DNA of 64,000 nt from an uncultured Hyphomicrobiales bacterium (GCA_943908365.1 CALTTH010000005.1:1-64000); one strand, 5' to 3'. Shown: positions 1-8,213, counted from the first letter of the stretch. Numbers and translations: made by a program. Notes: generated from the letters alone by a model not told the origin.

Positions 1-319
1 CCGTTTGGACGCCGATCACCCCATGTGCGGGGTCCTTATTCCATGCCTAATCACAATCCTAAATGCAGCAGAGTTCGACAGGATACGAAGCCGGAATACC
101 AAGAACCTCTATGTGGCGATAACTAGGGGCTCTTGCAAGTTGATCGTCTGCTCCGCAAGTCCCTGGATAGGATGAGTGGTGCTTACGATACTCCTTGGCG
201 TGACCACACCTCCAACACTGTCGATCTCGACGACCAGTTCCGGGCCACACAAAAATGTGTCGTTATGACCGAGATGGCGGCCCAAAGCGGAAATAATTTC
301 CGCCCCACTTCGGCTCTCT
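1..319. other. No recognisable gene
   Basis: Open frames exist on both strands, but none has a ribosome binding site or a family motif that I recognise. The minus-strand frame crossing 109-492 runs into the tail of the hipA-like gene in another frame and looks like a shadow. A partial gene cut by the window edge cannot be excluded. Confidence 0.4.
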
Positions 320-1558
320 TCACCCACGACATTGCGCTTGCATACGCCGACACCGCTTTTGGATTGAGTGGACAATCTTCTCTGGCATCCTTGCCGGATC
401 GCCAGCCAGAGCCTCGACTTGTAGCACCACCTCATCGCAAGCGGCGCTGACACGCTCCGTAAGCTCTTCCACGCGTCGCACATTCGATGCACCGCTCAGT
501 CCGAGTTCGTCGGCAAGCGCCTGCCATTCCACCTTTCGCAGTTCGGTGGCGTTGAACCGGCCGGCTATCCCCTGCAATAAGCTCTGATCGATCTGGCGAT
601 ACACCGCCGCACACATCAGGTCGTAGAGCGGCGCCATCTTCGCCGACCCGCCGGCACCGATCAGAACGGAATAATTCATGGCATGCGAATCTGAATTGCA
701 GATCAGCAGATTGAAGATTATTGCATCGAGAAGCTTCAGACGCTCGGCAGGCGAAACCAGATCGCTGACGGCACCAAACATCATTTTCAGGGTCACCCCG
801 CGCCCCGTGGATGAGCGCTCGTATTTCTGCGACGGGAAGTGACGCGTTAGCTGGCAAAAATCTTCCTGATGCAGTCTACGGATTTCGCCTTGTGGATCGG
901 TGAAACGGTCATAGCGCTTCACCAGCAAATAGCGCCGCCTGCCGGCAACACCGATCGTCGCTTCAGCGGCGTCCAGTCCGCAGGCGCGTGCAAGGGCAAG
1001 GCAGAAGGCTTCGTTCTCGACACTGCCTGCAAGCCGCGTTGAATCCGGCTTCAGAATATGGGTCGAGGGCGTCCCATCGACGGGAATGGAGATGGCACCG
1101 CCTTCATCCACGAAGACCGGCAGCTTCTCTTGCACGCCCGCGAGAGAAATGAAGACGCCGCGTTCGCCGATTAGAAAAGGTTTTGCCGGAAGCTCGTCCA
1201 GGATGCGCTCCAGTGCCCCCGCATCCGGCACGGGCTGGAGATGAATACCCGGCTTACGGGGAGCACCAATCGACATTGCGCCAGCCGTGTCCCGCCCGAT
1301 GTGACCGAGCAGGCCCACGATGTCCTGGGGGGACACCTTCAACCGCTGGCCGATTTCGGCGAGATGCGTCTCCGGGAGAAGATTGGCGAGCCAGGGCAGC
1401 AGCCTGTCGGCGGTGACCGGACCTGAACGGAGCGGCATGGTGAGCGACACCGGGAAGGCCGAACGGCGCTCCTCCCAGCTCGGGTCGTAGTCCAATCACC
1501 ACTCGTTATCGAATGTCAGGCGCGCGAGGGGCAAAGCTTCGTAGAAGATCGTCGTCAC
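320..1558 (-). pseudogene. hipA: HipA-family serine/threonine kinase toxin, interrupted near its 5' end
   Basis: HipA kinases phosphorylate targets such as glutamyl-tRNA synthetase and are neutralised by HipB. The long frame below 1495 keeps the HipA hallmarks: an early PVSLTMPL segment, LAGVQEKLP, HILKPDS, YLLVKRYDR, a catalytic loop NSDSHAMN and the metal site MAPLYDL. The natural start is probably GTG at 1558, overlapping the hipB stop, and gives a normal-looking N-terminus (MTTIFYEALPLARLTFDNEW). That is followed at 1496-1498 by an in-frame TGA and then by TTG at 1495, where the frame continues as LDYDPSW. So the kinase body is intact but about 20 residues are cut off by a nonsense codon. 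A restart at the TTG, coupled to the stop, could still give a near-complete protein. A sequencing error is the main alternative. Confidence 0.75.
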
Positions 1559-1826
1559 GGTCCGTCACCGAATGTGGGCAGGAAGCTGAGGTCATCGTCA
1601 GACGAGGTCGGGGCTGCTTGGGCCGTCCTGAGATCGCCGATCTCGATCCCAACAGTGCGCGCCACGATCAACGACTTTTCAAGCTGACAGCTTGGCTTGC
1701 CGGCTTCAAGCTCGACGATGAAGCGCTCGCCCGTGCCGGACCGGGCTGCAAGCTCGGTCTGCGTCCAGCCACGCGCCTTGCGTTTTCCCTGACGGCAGCG
1801 CCTAAATCGCGTGCAGACCTGAACAT
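1555..1826 (-). pseudogene. hipB: HipB-like XRE-family antitoxin, probably frameshifted
   Basis: HipB antitoxins are small helix-turn-helix proteins that bind HipA and repress the operon. The body, with GWTQTELAARSGTGERF and then a stretch ending TVGIEIGDL, is a clear XRE helix-turn-helix of the HipB type. The expected start is ATG at 1826, seven bases after AGGAG. From there the frame reads MFRSARDLGAAVRE, the usual beginning of these proteins. This frame does not connect to the helix-turn-helix frame. One extra base in the GGAAAAC run (1783-1790 on the plus strand) would join them as VREKRKARGWTQ. The uninterrupted frame instead uses an ATG at 1833 that sits directly on the AGGAG and gives an atypical cysteine- and arginine-rich N-terminus. 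It overlaps the probable hipA start by four bases. Confidence 0.65.
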
Positions 1827-1845
1827 CGAACATCTCCTGATATGT

Positions 1846-1888
1846 CTTACCGTACAGGAAGATTAATGTGGTTCTTACCGTTCGGGAA
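1846..1888. promoter_or_regulatory. Repeated operator-like motif upstream of hipB
   Basis: Two direct copies of a 15-mer, CTTACCGTACAGGAA (1846-1860) and CTTACCGTTCGGGAA (1874-1888), start 28 bases apart and sit 20-60 bases before the hipB start. An inverted relative, TTTCCCGAACGGGA, lies at 2009-2022. HipB proteins usually repress their operon through several spaced sites, so these are the natural operator candidates. The role is inferred from position. Confidence 0.45.
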
Positions 1889-2070
1889 GTGGCCGCGAAC
1901 AAACACAAAAATCACCCCGATCGGTAAGTTTCGCGTTTCCGCACAATGTCGAAAAATAAGGTCCTTAAGATCCGGGTATCGCGTGTGGTACACCTGCGGG
2001 TATCGTAATTTCCCGAACGGGAGCAGTGGCTTACGAGAAACCCTTGTTTCTCAGGTATCGCGGGCTTAAT

Positions 2071-2097
2071 TGGCGGAGAGTCCCACCCTCTCCGCCA
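2071..2097 (+). repeat. Perfect 10-bp hairpin resembling the acceptor strands of a tRNA-Ser
   Basis: TGGCGGAGAG (2071-2080) and CTCTCCGCCA (2088-2097) are exact inverted copies around a 7-base loop TCCCACC. The right part, TCCCACCCTCTCCGCCA (2081-2097), matches the T-arm and acceptor end typical of bacterial tRNA-Ser, and GGAGAG (2075-2080) matches its 5' acceptor strand, but the body of a tRNA is missing. It could be a residual attachment site or deleted tRNA, or just a transcript-end hairpin; there is no T run after it. Confidence 0.4.
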
Positions 2098-2118
2098 TCA
2101 TAAACTTTGTCCGAACCG

Positions 2119-3212
2119 AAGACATAGGTAACAGTTTGTACCTAAGACATAGGTGACAATCTCGTGCCGAACGGATTGTCGATGGTTTGCAGCGTTCTCT
2201 GTTCCAGGTCGATATATCCTAGATCATAATGCATGAAGCTGACGAGCCAAATGCCGTCTTCCACCTCCTTTAATCCCAGTTTCTGTCCGGCCTGCACGGT
2301 CGATATGTTGATCTTCTTGCGATAGAGGCAGGCACGTCCACAATTGGTGAAGATGATGTCGCGATCATGGAAGGGATACTCGATCTCCGGTAGGCCAAGA
2401 TATGGGCGCAAAGAGGCGCTGTAGAGATCGGCAGGCACTTTCATGCCGATCGCTTCATGCGGTCTCTCGCCATTGAATTCGCTAACGAATGCATCGAAGC
2501 GTACCTGTTGCTGAAGAAGGTTACGTTCGGGCGGTCTCGTTGCCTCCTTCTTCAATGTTAGACGCATACGCTCATGCCGGCCATTCTGTTGAGGGTGGCC
2601 TGGCTTGATGCGCTCGATTGCAATCCCAAGCCTCAACCAGAAGACCGACAGCTTCGACAGATTGTAGAGCCCGTTTGGTGAAGCGAACGGCAGCCCATTA
2701 TCCGAGCGTATCGCCTGAGGCAGCCCATGTCGGCAACAGGCGGCCGAAGGCTTCGATCACGGCCTGCTGGCGTGTCGGTGCGAAGGCTTCGCAACGTGGT
2801 GTCCATGGCCTTGTTTGCCCGGTTACTACTGCGGGCCTTTCGCACAAGGCCATAGCGGTCGAGCACCGAATGTACGGTGCTGCTCCCCAGAATCCCGACG
2901 TCCCCGGCTAAGCTTCATCACCATCAGTTCGCAGATCTTACGCGCACCCCAGTACGGCTTCTCCTTTTTAAGGAACAACACGCGATCAGGACGTCGGTTG
3001 GCGTAGCAAATTTGACGCCAGAATCTGGCCGTCAGAGCCTCAAGCCCCTGAAGCCCCCCGCACGCCTCGCTCATTTCTTCACCCTCCAATCGCCGGGCGA
3101 CAAAGCGGGGACTTGTCCCCGTAACCGAAGTCTCTCTTCCCGGCATCAACATCCCGCAAAGCGAAAAGTCTTACCCGTGTATCCGGTGCAAAACGTCACC
3201 TATCTCTAAGGT
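2119..3212 (-). mobile_element. Degraded IS481-family insertion sequence
   Basis: The element is bounded by imperfect inverted repeats. ACCTAAGACATAGGTGAC (2140-2157) matches the inverse of GTCACCTATCTCTAAGGT (3195-3212) at 16 of 18 positions. A second copy of the motif, AAGACATAGGTAACA, lies just outside at 2119-2133, so the exact left end is uncertain. About 1.09 kb long, it holds a broken transposase on the minus strand. It lies between the hipBA remnant and the polysaccharide genes. Immobile by itself, because the transposase is inactive. Confidence 0.8.
2142..3152 (-). pseudogene. IS481-type DDE transposase, frameshifted and internally deleted
   Basis: Read along the minus strand, pieces of one transposase follow each other in different frames. 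First is an N-terminal helix-turn-helix part with PYWGARKICEL (about 3150-2890), then LDRYGLVRKARSSNRANKAM (about 2860), then an integrase core with GLPQAIRSDNG, GLYNLSKLS and KPGHPQQNGRHERM running into the 3' end at 2142. Several frame changes are needed. The stretch that should carry the first catalytic aspartate (the DLWCADFKG-type motif of the family) is missing between DTTLR and EAFAPTR, so the enzyme would be dead even if the frame were repaired. The stop codon lies inside the left terminal repeat, as is common in this family. Confidence 0.8.
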
Positions 3213-3625
3213 CGAAAATCTCTGAATATCAGTCATCCATTGTAACTGCGACAGAGGTGACGTTTGATAACCGTGAGCAACAGTCAGCAAGAAAGCACTT
3301 GAAGCTAATCTCCCTATTTCCAAGCGCAAACCTAAATCGACTTATCAATTTTGGCTTTGATTTGGCCTCAGCTATACACATCCAAATTGATTGCGATAGT
3401 TGCTGAAAGACCTAGCCGCCACTAGATGTTCGACCAACCCTCAAGCGATCACCTAACCGGTGGTGGTCACTACCTTGAGCGTAACAAGTTATAACTTTTA
3501 CGCATCCCATTAATTCTTTTTTTAGGATACAACAGTAATTTGGGCAAGAATTACGGATCTCTTCACTCGTCTTAAGACCGTGGCAACTTCTATTGGTCAA
3601 ATTCTTCGCATCCTAGGAGAGTTAT
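3213..3625. other. AT-rich intergenic stretch
   Basis: No frame here has both a ribosome binding site and family features. It separates the insertion sequence from the first polysaccharide-region gene and probably contains the promoter of the small gene at 3626. Confidence 0.4.
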
Positions 3626-3769
3626 ATGACCTACAGAAGCAAAATATGGATACTTAGCTTTGTCGTTTCGCTGTCATTGTGGTCGGCGGGCATCCAAGGC
3701 GTCGTAAAGCTGACTCAAACTAGAGATGCATCGCTCCCCGATTTGCTCAAAACGGCGAGTACTAGGTGA
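3626..3769 (+). CDS. Small 47-residue protein with one hydrophobic segment
   Basis: ATG at 3626 follows AGGAGA (3615-3620) at a good distance. The frame runs 47 codons to a TGA at 3767. The product has a short basic start (MTYRSKIW), then a hydrophobic stretch of about 15 residues (ILSFVVSLSLWSAG) and a polar tail ending LLKTASTR. It could be a single-pass membrane protein or a secreted peptide with an uncleaved signal. I do not recognise a family. It stands alone in an AT-rich gap upstream of the convergent pssE/pssD pair, so a link to the polysaccharide is only positional. Confidence 0.45.
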   Translation: MTYRSKIWILSFVVSLSLWSAGIQGVVKLTQTRDASLPDLLKTASTR

Positions 3770-3999
3770 CTTTACATAGTCACTGTACGCGGTCCCATTT
3801 GTTATTTGGCATAATCGAATTTAACAGCGTAAGTTGAGCAGGGTTATCCTCATTATTATAAAACCACATGCTCTAACAGTTCCCTACCGCAAACGTATTT
3901 TCTGAACTTACATAATTTCGTTTACCACTTCGCATACAAGAGTATCCTGTCATGCGGTGCACCGACGATGCCGGACGAAGAGAATGTTTAACGCGTACT

Positions 4000-4488
4000 T
4001 TAACGTATGCGAACGCTTTTTATGAAGCCTCGTATCCCATCTACCAGCTGAACGCGATCCACCGACGCGGTCCCCTGCAATGGCAGTTCCAGGCACGGCG
4101 CTGACAAAATCTCAAAAAGAGATTCTAGTTCAGAAGCGACGTAGATTCCTTGCTTGTTTTTCAGTTGGGCACAGGTCGCGAGTTGATGATCGTTACGGTG
4201 CTCTCCGAACTTCGCTAGCCGTGGAACTATTACGATCGGCTTTCCATGCCTACGGGAGGAAAGAATTGTACCAATCCCTGCGTGGGAAAGGATGACACGT
4301 GCTGAGCTAAATTTTCCGTCGAAGTCAGTCGGGCGCATGGTGCGGCAATATTCGAAATTCTTGGGTTCGTATTCGGCTTCACTACCGATTTGCCCAAAAA
4401 TCGGCTCATTGATGAGACGTGACAGTTCGTCAACCGCCCTTACCAATCGATCAAATGGTAGCTGGGTACCAATTGTTAGAAGTATCAT
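4000..4488 (-). CDS. pssE: PssE-like glycosyltransferase catalytic subunit (Alg13-like)
   Basis: About 162 residues of the family-28 C-terminal glycosyltransferase fold, which binds the UDP-sugar. The N-terminus MILLTIGTQLPFDRLVRAVD is the typical start, and SHAGIGTILSSRRHGKPIVIVPR is the nucleotide-sugar binding loop. In rhizobia PssE works as a heterodimer with PssD, in the manner of Alg13/Alg14, to add glucuronic acid to the lipid-linked glucose that starts the exopolysaccharide unit. The start codon overlaps the pssD stop (ATGA, 4485-4488), which implies translational coupling. The exact sugar specificity here is inferred from the family and from the UDP-glucose dehydrogenase gene at 35.7 kb. 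Confidence 0.85.
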   Translation of the reverse strand: MILLTIGTQLPFDRLVRAVDELSRLINEPIFGQIGSEAEYEPKNFEYCRTMRPTDFDGKFSSARVILSHAGIGTILSSRRHGKPIVIVPRLAKFGEHRNDHQLATCAQLKNKQGIYVASELESLFEILSAPCLELPLQGTASVDRVQLVDGIRGFIKSVRIR

Positions 4489-4949
4489 AGGACACTCCCG
4501 AAATACTTCGGACCCCTCTCATTGGCGAGATGGCTCCATTGTGTCAGCCAAAGATCCGCGATTTTTCCGGCAAGCTTGCCGCTTAACGACATTTTCTCGG
4601 AGTTCGCGACACTATCTAGCCAGATGGTCTTTGCGCCAAACAGCTTTCCGAGGGCCAATGCGATAATGCCTGGTGCAGCGCCAGTCGAAATAATGATATC
4701 GGGGCGCTCTTTTCGAATAACCCGAAGAACATCGAGAGCACATCGCACATTCTGTATCATGCTGTCGCGGTTGCAATCCCTGACGATATAAGCAGGTGAG
4801 ACACCTGACTTCTCAGCAAGCCCTTCGATCGTGTTAGCATACGCAAATGTTGCGTTTTCGAACGACTCGAGAACCAACATAAGCTGCTCCCAGTGTCCGC
4901 CACCTGAAGAAATTGCCAACACATGAAGTTTTTCAGCGTTTCGTTTCAA
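4485..4949 (-). CDS. pssD: PssD-like glycosyltransferase membrane-anchor subunit (Alg14-like)
   Basis: About 154 residues, matching Alg14-type acceptor-binding subunits. It has an N-terminal HVLAISSGGGHWEQL glycine-rich loop, then PDIIISTGAAPGIIALALGKLFGAKTI with the membrane-associated hydrophobic helix, and a C-terminal ADLWLTQW motif. It should recruit PssE to the membrane for addition of glucuronate to undecaprenyl-linked sugar. The frame opens at TTG (4949), and no better ATG exists in frame. It is the first gene of a two-gene operon with pssE; the promoter must lie in the AT-rich region above 4950. Confidence 0.85.
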   Translation of the reverse strand: MKRNAEKLHVLAISSGGGHWEQLMLVLESFENATFAYANTIEGLAEKSGVSPAYIVRDCNRDSMIQNVRCALDVLRVIRKERPDIIISTGAAPGIIALALGKLFGAKTIWLDSVANSEKMSLSGKLAGKIADLWLTQWSHLANERGPKYFGSVL

Positions 4950-5681
4950 CGAACATCACCCATCTCAAAAGGAATTTTTCCAATTGCTGCCCACTCGTCA
5001 CATCTTCAATCCAAGGCAAAACTTAAGCTCACGTTTAGTTCAATATATTTATAAACATCGCGTGCAAGCCACCGAGTCTTCGCCAAGTCTGATTGTCACG
5101 CGGAGATTCGATTTCTCGTATATCCTGGCTGATATAGAAAACAGATTCCGCAAAGACATTCAAGATCAGACGACTGCTACAGAAAAATCTGCCCGATGTT
5201 TCCATTTATATCAGACAATAATAATTAACGGAAATGGAACAAATAAAAAAAGCTCCATCTGATGATGCAGTGACTGTCAGGGAGCACCTTGCTTCGGTGC
5301 GATTCCGGTCAAAAGAACACAAATCGTGGCGATTCCGTGAAATATACAGCCCTGTTAATATCAGAACTCAGCAGAAAATAACCTTTATATCTTTTGTAAA
5401 TGCCATCTATTTTTCGGACTAACGTCTATTTAATTGAATCATACGAAATAATTATCAGGCACCACAAAACAGCACGCCGATATCGACTATGATGAAAGCT
5501 ATGTATATAAATAATAAAAGGCGAAGTAACGAAATACATAATCAAAGATGCTACATTTTATTTTCTCAGATTCTTTATTTCAGCAAATTTAGGCTTACTT
5601 AAAATACGAATTATTTTTTTTACTGTGCCGAAATTGGCTCTTGCGATGATGTCTCCATAAACGCGAGCAAGGGCGGCATCA
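4950..5681. other. AT-rich divergent intergenic region
   Basis: About 730 bases between the divergent pssD and the beta-helix gene, rich in A/T runs as expected for promoters and for binding by MucR/Ros-type regulators known from rhizobial polysaccharide genes. Short frames present (for example from 5234) show no family features. A repeated motif at 5275-5340 is listed separately. Confidence 0.4.
5275..5340. repeat. Spaced GCGATTCCG repeats, possible insertion-sequence end
   Basis: TGTCAGGGA begins at 5275, and GCGATTCCG occurs at 5299-5307 and again at 5329-5337, thirty bases apart. Repeated subterminal boxes after a TGT-type terminus are typical of IS21-like element ends. No transposase gene is near, so this would be a leftover end. 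It could instead be regulatory DNA. Confidence 0.3.
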
Positions 5682-7223
5682 ATGAAAACCTATTATGTCA
5701 ATTCCGAAACCGGTTCCGACACAAATACAGGTACTTCGGCAGGTAGCGCCTTCGCCTCTCTGACCGCTGTAAACAACCTCAAACTAAAAGCGGGCGACGT
5801 TGTTCTGTTCAGCGCGGGCACCGAATATCACGGTCAGCTCGATATCAAGTATTCGGGAACAGCTGAAAAACCCATCACCTTCGGAAGTTACGGCTCCGGC
5901 GAACCACCCGTCCTCTCCGGCGGTTACGTTGGCATCTACGGCTCCAAAACATCCAACATCGTTATCGAAAATCTTGCTATCGAAAAGACCGCTACGAACG
6001 CGATCTATGCTGGCAATGCAAGTAACTGGACGTTGAATAATGTCACGGTCACCGACACTGGCACGGCAGGAAGGGCCGGGTCGATCAGCTTCCAGAGCAG
6101 CAGTGACATCAGTATCAAGGATAGCCACATATCGGGCACGTCCGGTGACGGAATCTGGATGCTCAACGTCAAAGGCGCAGTTCTGACTGGCAACACAGTC
6201 AGCGAGGCAAAAGGGCACAATGCCGACGCTGTCCAGATCAACGGCAGTAGTAATATCGTCGTGAAAAACAACGTCATGGATATGACCGGGGAGAACGGCA
6301 GTGCGAAAGGCGTTCTGGTTATCGTCGATGCGAAAAACGCTCTGGTCGAAGGAAACACTGTTGTAGGTGGCGGCTTCGGCATCAGCGCCATGGGACAAAA
6401 CATAACGATCAAGAATAACGACATTTCTGACTATAAGGGCTACAGTTGGTCTTACGGTATTGGCCTTGGGCAAACGGTTGACGCGAAGGACTACGTGATT
6501 AGCGGCAACCATATTCATGATGGTGTCTGGGGTGTTGCAGTGACGGCCGCAGGCACAGATAAACTTGTCCGCAGCGGTATTGAAATCTCGGGCAACCACT
6601 TCGACGACTTGAGCGAAGCAGCACTGAAAGTCGATCGTCCGGCGAGCGGCAGTTTTCACGGAAATGAAATCACCGAAACCGTCAGCCGAGATATCTATGT
6701 TTCAACCTCAATCAAGAGTTCCGGCACGTTTCTAACGACGGCGAGTCAAGTGCTTGTCCCGGTCAAAATCGAGCTTCCCGCCGTGGTCGACACCCAAAAA
6801 GTGGATGCGATAGCCGTACCGGTCCCAAGCCAGGCTCCGACAACAGCGGCATCGAAAGGCATCGTCGCAGTTAACGACGCGCTAAAATTCACTGACGCCC
6901 ACCATTTATCTCTCTCTGGCAATGTTCTCGCCAACGATCATTCGGATAATGATGTGATATCCCTTCGCAATCTCAATGGCACATCGTTCAAGAACGCAAC
7001 TACGATGGACGTTGAGGGGAAATACGGAGTTCTGCATATTGAAAGCGATGGCGACTATAGCTTTACAGTTAAGACAGATCGCCTCGACCATCTCTCCGGC
7101 ACGCTTAAAGAATCGTTCCAGTATAAGGTGTCGAATGGCAGTGTTCTTGATACCGGATATATTTCAATCGAAATCAATGCCGATCACATAACGAAGTCGA
7201 TCGTAGCAGACCAGCTTATATAA
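5682..7223 (+). CDS. Right-handed beta-helix protein with a C-terminal Ra/VCBS-like domain, probable type I secretion substrate
   Basis: 513 residues. Residues 1-330 form a right-handed parallel beta-helix: an opening MKTYYVNSETGSDTNTGTSAGSAFASL as in lyase or epimerase-like proteins, then many SNIVIENL/NITIKNNDI-type rungs. A proline/alanine-rich linker (about 360-395) leads to a roughly 100-residue domain (SLSGNVLANDHSDNDVI, then LRNLNGTSF, GKYGVLHIESDGDYSFTV). This closely resembles both domains of the RapA-like protein encoded convergently at 7473. There is no N-terminal signal peptide, which fits export by the PrsD/PrsE-like pair nearby. The likely role is binding or processing of the local exopolysaccharide outside the cell. 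Catalytic residues cannot be assigned, so it may be a lyase, a hydrolase, an epimerase or a purely binding protein. Confidence 0.75.
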   Translation: MKTYYVNSETGSDTNTGTSAGSAFASLTAVNNLKLKAGDVVLFSAGTEYHGQLDIKYSGTAEKPITFGSYGSGEPPVLSGGYVGIYGSKTSNIVIENLAIEKTATNAIYAGNASNWTLNNVTVTDTGTAGRAGSISFQSSSDISIKDSHISGTSGDGIWMLNVKGAVLTGNTVSEAKGHNADAVQINGSSNIVVKNNVMDMTGENGSAKGVLVIVDAKNALVEGNTVVGGGFGISAMGQNITIKNNDISDYKGYSWSYGIGLGQTVDAKDYVISGNHIHDGVWGVAVTAAGTDKLVRSGIEISGNHFDDLSEAALKVDRPASGSFHGNEITETVSRDIYVSTSIKSSGTFLTTASQVLVPVKIELPAVVDTQKVDAIAVPVPSQAPTTAASKGIVAVNDALKFTDAHHLSLSGNVLANDHSDNDVISLRNLNGTSFKNATTMDVEGKYGVLHIESDGDYSFTVKTDRLDHLSGTLKESFQYKVSNGSVLDTGYISIEINADHITKSIVADQLI

Positions 7224-7318
7224 CTATCAGCTGATTTCACCGGTTATTGTTGATGCGGTTCTTCCCATTCCATACGCATTAGCGGAAAGAACACTTTAGT
7301 GCAAAGACTTGAAGAAAA

Positions 7319-7344
7319 GAGCCCGCCATAACAATGGCGGGCTC
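7319..7344 (-). terminator. Rho-independent terminator between convergent genes
   Basis: GAGCCCGCCAT and ATGGCGGGCTC form a perfect 11-bp stem with a 4-base loop. On the minus strand the stem is followed by TTTTCTTC, giving a strong terminator for the RapA-like gene. On the plus strand the T run is weak, so it may only partly end transcripts of the beta-helix gene. Confidence 0.8.
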
Positions 7345-7472
7345 CCGTACGACTTTGCTTAAATACACTCGCGATATCAGAGCGACCTAAATCTGGCCTT
7401 ATGATCTCCAAATCGTGTTTATCATAACTTTTTCATAAAGGATCAAATCCCTTTTCCCAGGCACGAGTGGTG

Positions 7473-8213
7473 TCAAACAACAACCGGTTCGCTGTGAGGA
7501 GGAATAGAAATCTTCAAGACGCCGACGTCGGTTGTCTGCGCGTTCGGGAACTCGCCGAATGCGTCGTCGTAAACGCGGAACTGGAAGGTTTCACTTGCGG
7601 CCTCGGTCAGGCCTTTGCCGAGATCATTCAGATCATAGGTGTATGTGCCATCGCGCTGGATATGTAGATCACCATAGTGACCAGAAACGACGGTCGAGCC
7701 ATCCGGTTGCACGAACTTGAAATTGTAGTCGTTCGGATTTGCGGTCGAGAGATTTTCAGAACCAGCACGGCTGACGGAAACGTAACCCTCATCAGTCAGG
7801 TCACCGCTGATAGAGTTGCCGTTGACCGCTACAGACTGATCGACCGCGACAGGCTTCGTGTGTTCCGGCTTGATGGTGATGGTCAGGTAATCGTAGTCGG
7901 TCTGCTTGCTGCTATCGGAAATCTTGTATCCTACCTTCTCGACCAGACCTTCGGCAGGTACCGGGCCGATGTCTGCTTTGAGGGTATAAGTATAATTGCC
8001 GTTCGGGCTAACTTTGAAGGTGCCATAGGTGCCTTCGATGATGGTGACCTGATCGAGGCCTTCCTTCGCGCCGACGCTGGTGCCGTTCAAAGAACGAAGG
8101 AAAATTTGACCGTTGTCGGTGGAGTCGTTCGCCGTAATGTTACCAGAAATCGTTGCATCAGGGTCATTGATATAGATGGTATCGTAGTCGGTTGTTGCTA
8201 CAGGCTTCGCCAT
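7473..8213 (-). CDS. RapA-like secreted adhesin with two Ra (cadherin-like) domains
   Basis: 246 residues from ATG 8213, chosen because GGAGAG (about 8220-8225) sits seven bases upstream; a longer frame to 8255 lacks this. It consists of two homologous domains of about 110 residues. The first has ISGNITANDSTDNGQIFLRSLNG and YGTFKVSPNGNYTYTL. The second has ISGDLTDEGYVSV and YGDLHIQRDGTYTYDL. No signal peptide is visible. Size and two-domain layout match Rhizobium RapA1, a calcium-binding lectin-like adhesin that is exported by PrsD/PrsE and binds the acidic exopolysaccharide. The gene lies downstream of the PrsD/PrsE-like genes on the same strand, with its own AT-rich leader. Confidence 0.75.
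   Translation of the reverse strand: MAKPVATTDYDTIYINDPDATISGNITANDSTDNGQIFLRSLNGTSVGAKEGLDQVTIIEGTYGTFKVSPNGNYTYTLKADIGPVPAEGLVEKVGYKISDSSKQTDYDYLTITIKPEHTKPVAVDQSVAVNGNSISGDLTDEGYVSVSRAGSENLSTANPNDYNFKFVQPDGSTVVSGHYGDLHIQRDGTYTYDLNDLGKGLTEAASETFQFRVYDDAFGEFPNAQTTDVGVLKISIPPHSEPVVV

Noticed and set aside
5234..5422. 62-codon plus-strand frame in the pssD/beta-helix gap
   Set aside because: It runs through the repeated IS-end-like motif, has a weak start context and shows no protein family features.
5784..6659. Long minus-strand frame inside the beta-helix gene
   Set aside because: It is the antisense shadow of the repetitive beta-helix coding sequence. It has no ribosome binding site, and its composition is unlike a real protein.
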